From: Gemmatimonadaceae bacterium
GTDB lineage: Bacteria > Gemmatimonadota > Gemmatimonadetes > Gemmatimonadales > Gemmatimonadaceae
Reading direction: 5' to 3'
NCBI GenBank assembly: GCA_025362035.1
Contig: JANYIN010000135.1
Location: 1 to 39,279, forward strand
DNA: 39,279 bases
Shown: positions 8,162 to 16,049 of the stretch, in pieces
Layout of the letters: every line of letters starts with the position of its first letter
How positions within the stretch are numbered: the first letter of the stretch is position 1
Made by a program: the position numbers and the translations under genes
Notes under the pieces: generated by a model
Database searches by the model: none
The model's input: the letters and a program-made list of their open reading frames with translations, nothing else
What the model was told of the DNA's origin: nothing

Positions 8162-9394
8162 ATGCACCGACTGAATCATCTCACCCGCGTGGCGGCGCTC
8201 GGCGCCCTTGCTACGCTCGCGGGTTGCTCGACCGACAAGCGGGATCTCCTTGCCCCCAGTTTGACCGGCGGAGACATCTTCAAGAGCTACGTTGCCCTCG
8301 GCAACAGTATTACCGCAGGGTACCAGAGCGGAGGCATCAACGATTCCACGCAGAGGCAGAGTTTCGCGCGACTGCTCGCGGGAGCCATGGGGACGCAATA
8401 CCACTATGCGTCGCTGCAGGGTCGAGGATGCACGCCGCCCATCGCCAACACCCAGACGGGAGCACTCGTTGGACCGGGCTCCACGGCCACCACATGTGAT
8501 CTGCGCGCCGGCGCCTCGGTTACGGACGTGCTCAACAACGTGGCGGTACCGGGCGCACGCGTCCTCGACCCCAGCTCCCCCAGCACCGTCGCTTCGAACG
8601 CGCTCACGACATTCATTCTGGGCGGCAAGACGCAGGTACAGCGGGCGCTGGATGCCAATCCCACGTTCGCGAGCATCTGGATCGGCGCAAACGACGTTCT
8701 GGTCGCCGGGCTGAGCGGTATCCTCGTGCCGGTGCCGCCGCTGGGACAAGCGGGCATCATCAGCACGCAGGCCGTCTTTCAGTCGAACTACGACCTGATG
8801 ATCACCCAATTGCTTGCCGGCGCCCCCACCTTGAAGGGTGTTCTGATCGGTGTGCCGCAAGTTGCAAACCTGCCGTCGCTGAGCGCCGGCGGTATTATTT
8901 TCGCCTCACCCGCCATCCAGGGCGTGCTGGGCTTTATAGTGGGCAGCCCGGTTTTCGTGGACCCAAACTGCGCTGGGTCCAGCTCGCTGATCAACGTCCC
9001 CCAAATGCTACTGCAGATGCGAGCGGGCAAGCTTCCCCCGATCATTTCGTGCCTCCCGGGCGCATACCCGTACCCCGTGGGCGACCTGTTCGTGCTCGAT
9101 CCCACGGAGCAGGCGACGCTGGCTGCCGTCATCAATGGGTACAACTCGTACATCTCCACCAAGGCCGCGTCCATCGGCTTCGCCTACTACGACCCCAACC
9201 CGCTCTTCGTCGCCAAGCGCGCGAGCGGTGAGATCCCGCCGTTCCCCAACCTCGCGAGTTCGTCGGCTACGTTCGGACCCCTGATTTCACTGGACGGCGT
9301 GCATCCCTCAGCCGCGGGCCACAAGCTCATCGCAAACGAGCTGATCGCGGTGATCAACGCCAAGTATTCGACGACGCTGCAGCCGGTGCAGTAG
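8162..9394 (+). CDS. SGNH/GDSL-type hydrolase lipoprotein
   Basis: A lipoprotein with lipobox LAGC at residues 19-22. The block I nucleophile motif reads GNSIT at 47-51, with Asn in place of the usual Asp of GDSx; the Ser is kept. The C-terminal block V DGVHPSAAGH supplies Asp378 and His381, and IGANDVL in between fits block III. The 410-residue product is longer than a minimal SGNH domain, with Cys pairs that may form disulfides. Expected activity is an esterase or lipase at the envelope. It lies 21 bases after the FadL-type gene and before a strong terminator, so it is probably the second gene of a two-gene operon. The substrate is not evident. Confidence 0.88.
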   Translation: MHRLNHLTRVAALGALATLAGCSTDKRDLLAPSLTGGDIFKSYVALGNSITAGYQSGGINDSTQRQSFARLLAGAMGTQYHYASLQGRGCTPPIANTQTGALVGPGSTATTCDLRAGASVTDVLNNVAVPGARVLDPSSPSTVASNALTTFILGGKTQVQRALDANPTFASIWIGANDVLVAGLSGILVPVPPLGQAGIISTQAVFQSNYDLMITQLLAGAPTLKGVLIGVPQVANLPSLSAGGIIFASPAIQGVLGFIVGSPVFVDPNCAGSSSLINVPQMLLQMRAGKLPPIISCLPGAYPYPVGDLFVLDPTEQATLAAVINGYNSYISTKAASIGFAYYDPNPLFVAKRASGEIPPFPNLASSSATFGPLISLDGVHPSAAGHKLIANELIAVINAKYSTTLQPVQ

Positions 9395-9447
9395 AGGTCG
9401 GTAAGCTCGGGCGTACTCCGTCTGCGCCTGGCGATCTGAAGTAGCAG

Positions 9448-9489
9448 CGAGGGCGGTGGCCAATTGAGCCACCGCCCTCGTTTCTTTTT
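9448..9489 (+). terminator. Rho-independent terminator of the FadL-type / lipase operon
   Basis: A perfect 13-bp stem (9448-9460 with 9468-9480) has a 7-base loop and is followed by tttcttttt. It lies 53 bases after the lipase stop. Confidence 0.95.
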
Positions 9490-10013
9490 GTCCCGCACCG
9501 GTTCATCCGAAGCAAGGCACGCATGACTGCGACGCGCCCAAGTCGGATCACAGGTCGCCTCCCATGTCTCCCTCCTGAGTCAATCAGACCCAACCGTCAC
9601 TGCTGCCAAATCGGCTGCCTCGATCCAGCTCTTGGTTACTCGCCGAGCGACGACGGGTTGAAGGTAGCGGGGCAGAGTATTCAGACGAACGCGCGACTTC
9701 ATGGATGCTGGCTGTCCGCCGTCGGACGCGATACCTGTCTGACTGCGGTTCGACACACCATGGTTTGCCGCTTCGTGCAGGGCATTTACAGAATGTGATT
9801 TACTTGTATTAGCCTATCATTATGGTACTTACACTATACTTGCTAATGTACAATAACATGCCCGCTCAACTTCGCCGTCGGCCACCTTCCCGAGATCATC
9901 CGCGACGAAGCGAAACAGCGCTGACGTCCCGCGCCACACCTCCAGCTCTGAAGCGCGTGGAACTTGCCTGGACACCGCAGTAGACGCATCGCGCGACCCG
10001 CTTGCTGCATGAC
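9490..10013. other. Gene-free stretch with an AT-rich patch
   Basis: No frame here has the composition or features of a gene. Short open frames of 40-90 codons occur on both strands, but they are low-complexity Arg/Ser/Pro-rich and lack a Shine-Dalgarno. Bases 9782-9862 are markedly AT-rich compared with the surrounding sequence and contain near-repeats of TACTTG...TAATG and a TATACT at 9835-9840 that could be a -10 element. No partner gene was found. It could be decayed sequence or an unannotated RNA promoter. Confidence 0.5.
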
Positions 10014-10051
10014 AAAAAGACGGCCATGGCGTCTGCGGAGCCATGGCCGTC
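10014..10051 (-). terminator. Rho-independent terminator of the DEAD-box helicase gene
   Basis: A perfect 12-bp stem (10019-10030 with 10040-10051) has a 9-base loop. Read on the minus strand it is followed by TTTTT (aaaaa at 10014-10018). It lies about 90 bases after the helicase stop. Confidence 0.88.
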
Positions 10052-10140
10052 GTGTGCTCATTCTTTTCGCGCCAGGTACGCGTTGGACCGCCCCCGGCCC
10101 CTAACTCACGGGTGGCCTGCCACGACCGGCGAACGACCTC

Positions 10141-11559
10141 TCAGCCGGACCCGGGCCGGCGAGAACCGCCTCTCCGTCGCCCTGCCCCGGAAGCGCCGGA
10201 CGCCGACCGACTGCTTGCGGTGGCCGACCCAGCTCCCGAACCGGGCGCGGGTCCCCTCGACGTCCCGGTCGGCGCCCCACGCGAACCGGACGGGCGAGGC
10301 GCGTGCGAGCCCGCCGCGCCATGCGCCGCGCGACGTTCGGCCTTCTCCTTTGCACGCTTCCGCTCCTCGGCCTTCCGCGCCCTGATTTCAGCGATCCGTT
10401 CCGCGATGGGCACCTCGAAGCGCTGCTTCGGCTTGGTGGCATAGTCAAAACCGGACACGACCACCCGCGGTAGGCGCTTCGAAATAGCTCGCTCGATGGC
10501 AGACAAGTCGCTCTCTTCTTCTGGCGATACGAAGGTGAAGGCGTCTCCGGTGGCGTCGGCACGCGCCGTGCGGCCCACACGATGGATGTAGTCCTCCGGC
10601 ACGTGCGGCACGTCGAAGTTCACGACGTGCTCCAACTGCTCCACATCGATCCCGCGGGCTACGATATCGGTGGCCACCAGGCAGCGGTACCGCCCGGACT
10701 TGAAGCCCTCCAGCGCCTCGGTCCGCTGCGCCTGGGACCGGTTCCCATGGATCTTTGCGTTCGGAATGCCCTCTGTCGCCAGGTAGTCGGCCAATCGGTT
10801 GGCGCGATGCTTTGTCCGTGTGAAGACGATGACGCTCCCGATATCCCCACGGCGCATGAGCTCCACGAACAGCGCCGGTTTGAGCTCTTCCCGCACCGCG
10901 TACACGGCCTGCCGGATGCCGATGGCCGGGGCTGACTTTCGCTCGAGATTGATGGTCGCGGGGTTGTTCAGCAGATCCCGGGTGAGCGCGACGATGGGAC
11001 CGGGCAGCGTTGCGGAGAAGAACAGTGTCTGCCGCTTGGTCGGGAGGTGCTTGAGGACGCGTTTGATGTCCGGCAGGAATCCCATGTCCAGCATGCGGTC
11101 GGCTTCGTCCAGCACGAGGATCTCGAGCCCGGCAAGCTTGGCGTACGGTTGCTTGAAGTGATCGAGCAGCCGCCCTGGCGTCGCGATGATCACGTCAACG
11201 CCGCTTCGAAAGGCATGTTCCTGCGGAGCCATGCCCACGCCGCCAAAAACCGCCGCCCCGGACAGCGGCGTGTGCACCGCCAACTGCTTCAGATGCTCTT
11301 CGATCTGTGCCGCCAGCTCCCGGGTTGGCGTCAGTACCAGCGCCCGGGTCGTGCCGCGCGGCTTGCCCATCAGGCGATGCAGGATGGGCAACACAAAGGC
11401 GGCGGTCTTGCCGCTGCCCGTCATGGCGCACGCCAGCAGATCCTTCCCCTCGATTGCCGGGGGAATTGCTTGCTCCTGAATGGGAGTGGGGCGTGTGAAG
11501 CCGAGCTCCTTGATGCCGCGCAGCAGATCGGGATGAAGCTTGAACGAAGCGAACGGCAT
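10141..11559 (-). CDS. rhlE: DEAD-box ATP-dependent RNA helicase, RhlE type
   Basis: RNA helicase of the RhlE/DEAD family, which remodels RNA structure during ribosome assembly or mRNA decay. All core motifs are present: the Q motif around FTRPTPIQEQAIP (residues 21-33), Walker A AMTGSGKT (45-52), PTRELA (78-83), TPGR (127-130), DEAD (151-154), SAT (182-184) and, in the second RecA domain, VATDIVARGIDV and HRVGRTARA. The last 80 or so residues form a low-complexity Ala/Gly/Ser/Arg tail after a charged RAKEKAERR stretch, typical of RNA-binding tails. The product is 472 residues. It is a single-gene unit with its own terminator and is divergent from the sigma-factor operon. Confidence 0.94.
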   Translation of the reverse strand: MPFASFKLHPDLLRGIKELGFTRPTPIQEQAIPPAIEGKDLLACAMTGSGKTAAFVLPILHRLMGKPRGTTRALVLTPTRELAAQIEEHLKQLAVHTPLSGAAVFGGVGMAPQEHAFRSGVDVIIATPGRLLDHFKQPYAKLAGLEILVLDEADRMLDMGFLPDIKRVLKHLPTKRQTLFFSATLPGPIVALTRDLLNNPATINLERKSAPAIGIRQAVYAVREELKPALFVELMRRGDIGSVIVFTRTKHRANRLADYLATEGIPNAKIHGNRSQAQRTEALEGFKSGRYRCLVATDIVARGIDVEQLEHVVNFDVPHVPEDYIHRVGRTARADATGDAFTFVSPEEESDLSAIERAISKRLPRVVVSGFDYATKPKQRFEVPIAERIAEIRARKAEERKRAKEKAERRAAHGAAGSHAPRPSGSRGAPTGTSRGPAPGSGAGSATASSRSASGASGAGRRRGGSRRPGSG

Positions 11560-11676
11560 CTATGGGGACCGGTGGCGAGGTGGACGCTGCTCTTCGAAAG
11601 CTAGTCTCCGAGAAGGGGGCACGGCACTGACCGGGTACCCAACCCTTCTCTGTCCATCTGTGTCTATCTGCGTGGA

Positions 11677-12267
11677 ATGCCTCACCTTCCCAACACGGCA
11701 CCGGCGAGAGTAGCAAACGTCGTGACCGATCTGGAGCTCGTGGCCCGATGTCTCGCCGGCGACCGTCTGGCGGAGCGTGCGCTATACGACGCGCACGTGG
11801 ACCGCGTGTATCGACTCGCGTTCCGACTGGCTGGCGACGCGGACCTGGCGCAGGATTTCACGCAGGAGACCTTCATTCGTGCCTTCGAACGACTCGGTCA
11901 ATATCGCGGTGATGCGTCCCTCGCGACCTGGATGCACACCATCGCCACGAGCGTCTCGCTCAACGGCATGCGGTCGGTCGCTCGCCTGCGAGCGCGGTCC
12001 ACGCCCATCCACGACGTGCCGGAGTTGCCGGCCGCCGGCGTTCGGGCGCTGCCGCATGATCTCCGCGAGCGACTGCACGCCGCGATCGACTCGCTTTCCC
12101 TCAAGCTCCGCACGGTGTTCGTGATGCACGACATCGAAGGATTCACGCACGGTGAAATCGCGGGCACACTGGGAATTCCGGTGGGCACGTCCAAGGCTCG
12201 CCTGTTCGACGCGCGGGCCAGGCTCCGAGCCGCGCTCGCGTTATTTGCGGGAGAGACCACCGCATGA
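11677..12267 (+). CDS. RNA polymerase ECF sigma factor
   Basis: A group 4 sigma factor of 196 residues. Sigma2 runs from about ERALYDAHVDRVYRLAFRL, through DLAQDFTQETFIRAF, to the -10-binding end ATWMHTIATSVSLN. Sigma4 is in the second half (LRTVFVMHDIEGFTHGEIA, then LGIPVGTSKARLFDARARL). It directs RNA polymerase to an unknown regulon. Its end overlaps the next gene (ATGA), whose product is a membrane anti-sigma candidate, and two exported HEAT proteins follow, probably as the operon output. GTG at 11722 is an alternative start; I chose the ATG at 11677, which has GGA upstream. Confidence 0.93.
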   Translation: MPHLPNTAPARVANVVTDLELVARCLAGDRLAERALYDAHVDRVYRLAFRLAGDADLAQDFTQETFIRAFERLGQYRGDASLATWMHTIATSVSLNGMRSVARLRARSTPIHDVPELPAAGVRALPHDLRERLHAAIDSLSLKLRTVFVMHDIEGFTHGEIAGTLGIPVGTSKARLFDARARLRAALALFAGETTA

Positions 12268-13091
12268 TCGACGACAGCCTCGACGAGACCGTGCGTGACG
12301 CCGCGCAGAGCTACCACGAGCCCCCAGAACCACCGCGCGAAGCCATGTGGTCGGCCATCGAGCGCGCGCGCGCCGAGGGGCGCGTCTCACCACCAATCCC
12401 GCTTCGGTCAGCGCCGCGGTGGGTAGCCGCGTTCGCGAGCATGGCCGCGGTGCTGGTGATCGGCATCGCCATCGGCCGCATGTCTGGCAGTGCGGGGGTG
12501 AAACCCGCCACTTCCGCGGCCAGCGCCCGGCCGGCAGCGTCCCCGTCCGATGCCGCCCTACCTGGCGCCCTGAGCGCTGTCACTGACTCGGCCACGGCGA
12601 TAACGGAACGGGAAACGGGCACGGTAGCCGCACGCCGACGAGCGTTCACGACGCAGATCGAGGCGCTCGCGGCCGCGCGCGATCGCCAGATGCGCGCGAA
12701 CACATCGGCGGACGCCGCGGCAGATCAGGGAGCGTATCGCCTGGCGGTCGTGGAGCATCTGGCTCGCACGGAAGTCCTGCTTGCCACATTCCGCTCGCAG
12801 GTGCGCGCGAGCGCCGGCGTCGACGCGCGTGTGGACGCACACTTCGCGACGCTGTCCCACGAGCTTCTGGCCACGACACGCGTGCTGTTGGTGACGCGCC
12901 ACGGGGACGATCCTGCCCTCACGCGTCTCCTCCAGGATCTCGAACTCGTGCTCATGCAGATCTCCCAGTACGCAAACGATGGCAGTCGAGCCGACCTGGA
13001 TGCGATCGAACACTCGATGGAGAAGCACAACGTGATGCCGAAACTCCGCTCGGCCATACCTGCCGGATCATCTCCGTCATCGGGCACCTGA
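12264..13091 (+). CDS. Putative anti-sigma factor, single-pass membrane protein
   Basis: This 275-residue protein overlaps the sigma gene by four bases (ATGA). A cytosolic N-terminal segment of about 50 residues (HEPPEPPREAMWSAIERARAE) precedes one membrane helix at about 53-71. Ala/Ser-rich periplasmic sequence and a helical tail follow. The N-terminal segment has no HxxxCxxC zinc site, so if it binds the sigma factor it is not a classical zinc anti-sigma (ZAS) domain. The role is inferred from position and topology. The periplasmic part could sense an envelope signal. Confidence 0.7.
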   Translation: MIDDSLDETVRDAAQSYHEPPEPPREAMWSAIERARAEGRVSPPIPLRSAPRWVAAFASMAAVLVIGIAIGRMSGSAGVKPATSAASARPAASPSDAALPGALSAVTDSATAITERETGTVAARRRAFTTQIEALAAARDRQMRANTSADAAADQGAYRLAVVEHLARTEVLLATFRSQVRASAGVDARVDAHFATLSHELLATTRVLLVTRHGDDPALTRLLQDLELVLMQISQYANDGSRADLDAIEHSMEKHNVMPKLRSAIPAGSSPSSGT

Positions 13092-13099
13092 GACCATAC

Positions 13100-14476
13100 A
13101 TGAGCATGCGAACCGCGTCTTATCTAGCCGTTCTCGTCCTGACGGTCACCCGCGTCATGGCGGCACAGGAACATCGGGCGGCAGCGGTTGTCGCCGCTTC
13201 GAATCCGCACTTCGCGCCAATCCCCACTGCGCAGCCGACCGACCCGGCCGACTCGCTGTACCGACTGGCCCGCGCGGCACTGGACGACGGCGATTTCAAG
13301 CGGGCGGCAACAGTCTTCGCGGCGGTCGCGGACAAGTATCCGGATTCCCCGTTCGCGGCGGACGCGCTGTACTACCGAGCGTATGCGCTCTATCGCAGCG
13401 GGACATCGCGCGAGCTGGATGCGGCGCTGCTGTCCATCGATCGCCAGGCCACACGCTACCCCAAGGCTGGGACGCTGAGCGACGCGAAGCAGTTGCGCGC
13501 GAGCATCTTGTCCGAACAGGCAAAGCGCGGCGACAGTCGCGCGGGTCAGGAGATCTGGCAGGGCGGCAGCACGCTGCAAAACGAGAAGCGCTGTCCAACG
13601 GATGACGACGACATGCGGCTCGCCGCGCTGGCCGGCATCATGCAGATCGACCCGGACCAGGTCCTTCCGGTCTTGCAGAAGCTGCTCGCGCGGCGCGACG
13701 AATGCTCCGTGTCGCTGCGGCGACGTGCCGTGCTCATGGTTGCGCAGACCAAGGACGAAGAGCGCGCGGACATCCTGCTGAACGTTGCGCGCACGGACCC
13801 GAGCATCGAGGTGAGGCGAGAGGCGGTCCTGTATCTCTCGCGTGTCAATACGGAGCGCGCGGCCAAGGCGCTCGATTCCATCCTCGTCAATGCCACGGAT
13901 GCGGACATTCGGGAGCGCGCTCTCTCGGCGTTGTCGCAGCACACCAGCCCCACGGCGCGTCTCGCGCTGCGGCACTTCGCCGAGCAGACGACGGTGCCCA
14001 CGGAGCTGCGAGTCCACGCCGTGAACTACATGGCGAACGGCCGGAGGAGCGGCGAAGACGGCGAATACCTTCGGGCGTTGTTCAGCAAGACGGCCAGCCC
14101 CGAGATTCGCGAAGCGATCATCCGAGCAATTGCAAACCAGAAATCCCCTGACCGCACCGCGTGGCTCCTCGGTATCGCCCGCGACCGCAGCCAGGAGATC
14201 GACGTCCGCAAGCAGGCGCTCTTTCACGCGGGCCAGACGAACCCGGAGTTGAAGGACTTACTCCCCCTCTACGAGGAGTTTGGCGGACAGACGGAGATGC
14301 AGGACCAGATGCTGTACGTCTACCAGCAGCGGAAGGAGTCCGAAGCGACGGACAAACTGCTCCAGATCGCGAAGACCGAGAAGAATCCGGAGTTACGCCG
14401 CTCCGCCATTCGCTGGCTCGGTACCAGGAAGGACCCTCGAGTCAAACAGTTCCTGCTCGACCTCATCAGCCAGTGA
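13100..14476 (+). CDS. Exported HEAT-repeat protein with N-terminal TPR-like region
   Basis: The 458-residue product has a signal peptide (SYLAVLVLTVTRVMAAQ). A TPR-like segment (SLYRLARAALDDGDFKRAA, then ADALYYRAYALYRSG) follows at about residues 50-110. From about 170 to the end, HEAT/PBS-lyase-type repeats recur (for example RREAVLYLSRV, RERALSALSQH, IREAIIRAIANQ, LRRSAIRWLG). Such solenoids bind other proteins. It begins nine bases after the anti-sigma gene and overlaps the next gene if that starts at GTG 14473. The partner and role are unknown; an envelope scaffold controlled by the sigma pair is a reasonable guess. Confidence 0.85.
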   Translation: MSMRTASYLAVLVLTVTRVMAAQEHRAAAVVAASNPHFAPIPTAQPTDPADSLYRLARAALDDGDFKRAATVFAAVADKYPDSPFAADALYYRAYALYRSGTSRELDAALLSIDRQATRYPKAGTLSDAKQLRASILSEQAKRGDSRAGQEIWQGGSTLQNEKRCPTDDDDMRLAALAGIMQIDPDQVLPVLQKLLARRDECSVSLRRRAVLMVAQTKDEERADILLNVARTDPSIEVRREAVLYLSRVNTERAAKALDSILVNATDADIRERALSALSQHTSPTARLALRHFAEQTTVPTELRVHAVNYMANGRRSGEDGEYLRALFSKTASPEIREAIIRAIANQKSPDRTAWLLGIARDRSQEIDVRKQALFHAGQTNPELKDLLPLYEEFGGQTEMQDQMLYVYQQRKESEATDKLLQIAKTEKNPELRRSAIRWLGTRKDPRVKQFLLDLISQ

Positions 14477-14484
14477 GACGACCC

Positions 14485-15288
14485 ATGCGCTCGGCACTCC
14501 GCTTTCCCCTCCTCGCCTTCGTCCTTCCGGCGATGGCGTCGTCGCAGCAGTCCCTGGCAGGGAGGCTCGCGGCCACGGGCACGGGCACCGTCGCATTTTC
14601 GGCGACGGCGCGGCCCGACGTGTGCGGCGACGGCAGCCTCTCGTATAGCGACGGCCTGAGTGGGCCGCGCACACGCGTCTATGACGGCATGTTGCTGACG
14701 CACGCACCGTGGGATACGCGCATCGCTCCCTGTGAACATGGAATGGTGCGCGTCACCGTGCGGATGGTGGAGGGAGTTCCGAGTTGGCTGCGCACGGCTG
14801 CGGGTCCGCTCGTTACGCTGGGAGACTCCGTGCTCGATTTCGGCCGCGTTCCGGCATCCAGCGCGGGCGATTTTCTCCGCGCGCTCGTGCGAGGTGGGCA
14901 GGGGCGCGCGGCCATCGAGGCCATTGCCGCGCTCGTGCTCATTGACAGCGTTCCGCGATGGGAGATACTCGCTGCGGCTGCGGAAGACTCCAGCAAAATT
15001 CAGCGGTACCGGCGCCGCGCCAGCGACATGCTGGCCCGCGGCGCGGCAAGCACGCTCGGGTTCGGGAGTCCGACGGACGAGGACGATGCCGCGTCCCTGC
15101 GCCGCGAAGCCGTCTATGCCATCGCGCGCGCGAAAGACCGAAGCGTGGATCCCGTGCCGGAGCTCCTCGACATCGCGCGGAGCAATCCGCATCGGGACGC
15201 ACGGGTGGCGGCGCTGTATCAGCTCGGGCAGCTGAACGATCCGCGCGCCGTGGCCCTGTTCGAAAACATGCTCAAGAGCGAAAGGTAG
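14485..15288 (+). CDS. Second exported HEAT-like protein
   Basis: The 267-residue product has a signal peptide (MRSALRFPLLAFVLPAMASS). A Cys-containing N-terminal domain of about 130 residues carries DVCGDGSLSY and APCEHGMVRV. A helical repeat region resembling the end of the preceding gene product follows (REAVYAIARAKDRS, RVAALYQLGQLNDPRAVALFENML). A GTG at 14473 overlapping the previous stop (GTGA) is an alternative start that adds four residues. It is the last gene of the sigma/anti-sigma/HEAT operon. The N-terminal domain is not recognised. Confidence 0.82.
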   Translation: MRSALRFPLLAFVLPAMASSQQSLAGRLAATGTGTVAFSATARPDVCGDGSLSYSDGLSGPRTRVYDGMLLTHAPWDTRIAPCEHGMVRVTVRMVEGVPSWLRTAAGPLVTLGDSVLDFGRVPASSAGDFLRALVRGGQGRAAIEAIAALVLIDSVPRWEILAAAAEDSSKIQRYRRRASDMLARGAASTLGFGSPTDEDDAASLRREAVYAIARAKDRSVDPVPELLDIARSNPHRDARVAALYQLGQLNDPRAVALFENMLKSER

Positions 15289-15308
15289 ATTGCCGGCCCG
15301 CGCGCTGA

Positions 15309-16049
15309 CTAGATCATCACCGCCACGTCGTAGAGCGCGTGCGTCCACGCCGTGATGCCGAACCCGCGTGTGAGATACAGCGCACTGAACGCCACGCCGG
15401 CGATAGCGCGAAACACGAAGGACTCGAGCGTGAGGGAGTCACCCAGCGGACCGACGTAGTGGAATGCCGAGAAGACGAGCGCGCCGACCACGGTCGCCAC
15501 CGCACCGGACACCATCTTACCGAAGCCGAGGAATCGGAGACCCGTCGCAAGCGCTGAGACGATCACGACGCGAAAGAGGAGTTCCTCATACAAACCTGCG
15601 CCGAGGGACAAGGTAATTCGCGCGAGCGCCGTTCCGCCGTCTGCCGAGCCGATCGACGCCGACCGCAGCGGCCCCAACACCCGCATGGTGAGCACGCCAA
15701 CCACGAGGCCGAACGTCATCGCAAGCACGGCCGACTCCGCGAGCATCATCGCGAACGTGGGGACGCGAAGCGGTCCCGCTTCGCGATCGCGTCGAATGAG
15801 CCAGAGCGAGAAGCCGATCACCACAGCCATGAAAGCGAGGGGACCGCGGGGTCCCAGCATCCAGATGAACAGATCGGTGAGCAACACGTCCGCTCCGTTC
15901 CGCACCACACCGCCCGCTGTCTGCACGGGGGCCACGGCTTCGAAGAACTCATACGCCAGCAACAGCGGAAGCGCGAACAGCAGGCTATAGCGATGGGACC
16001 GGCTGCGCTGCCAGTAGCGGCGCGGCGTGTCGCGCGCTCCCGTGCTCAT
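15309..16049 (-). CDS. CPBP-family intramembrane metalloprotease (CAAX protease-like)
   Basis: A 246-residue multipass membrane protein with the Abi/CPBP signature: YEELLFR with Glu155, Glu156 and Arg160, then FSAFHY with His197 and THALYD with His237, within helices from about 22 onward. Members are membrane proteases or scaffold-like homologues of CAAX proteases. I chose the ATG at 16049, which overlaps the stop of the lipoprotein gene (ATGA); an upstream ATG at 16073 would overlap that gene further. It is coupled to the beta-propeller lipoprotein and may process or accompany it. The substrate is unknown. Confidence 0.9.
   Translation of the reverse strand: MSTGARDTPRRYWQRSRSHRYSLLFALPLLLAYEFFEAVAPVQTAGGVVRNGADVLLTDLFIWMLGPRGPLAFMAVVIGFSLWLIRRDREAGPLRVPTFAMMLAESAVLAMTFGLVVGVLTMRVLGPLRSASIGSADGGTALARITLSLGAGLYEELLFRVVIVSALATGLRFLGFGKMVSGAVATVVGALVFSAFHYVGPLGDSLTLESFVFRAIAGVAFSALYLTRGFGITAWTHALYDVAVMI

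Noticed and set aside
7364..8860. Long minus-strand open frame (about 498 codons) across the porin and lipase genes
   Set aside because: It is the shadow of two genes with clear family motifs, is rich in Arg and Gly, lacks a recognisable domain and spans the operon junction; long antisense frames are expected in GC-rich DNA.
9523..9798. Open frame of about 91 codons in the gap after the lipase terminator
   Set aside because: No Shine-Dalgarno, no domain, and composition unlike real genes here.
9829..10044. Minus-strand frame of about 71 codons just after the helicase terminator
   Set aside because: It begins inside the terminator hairpin, and only the stretch SALFRFVADDLGKVADGEVE looks protein-like; too little to call a gene or a decayed element.
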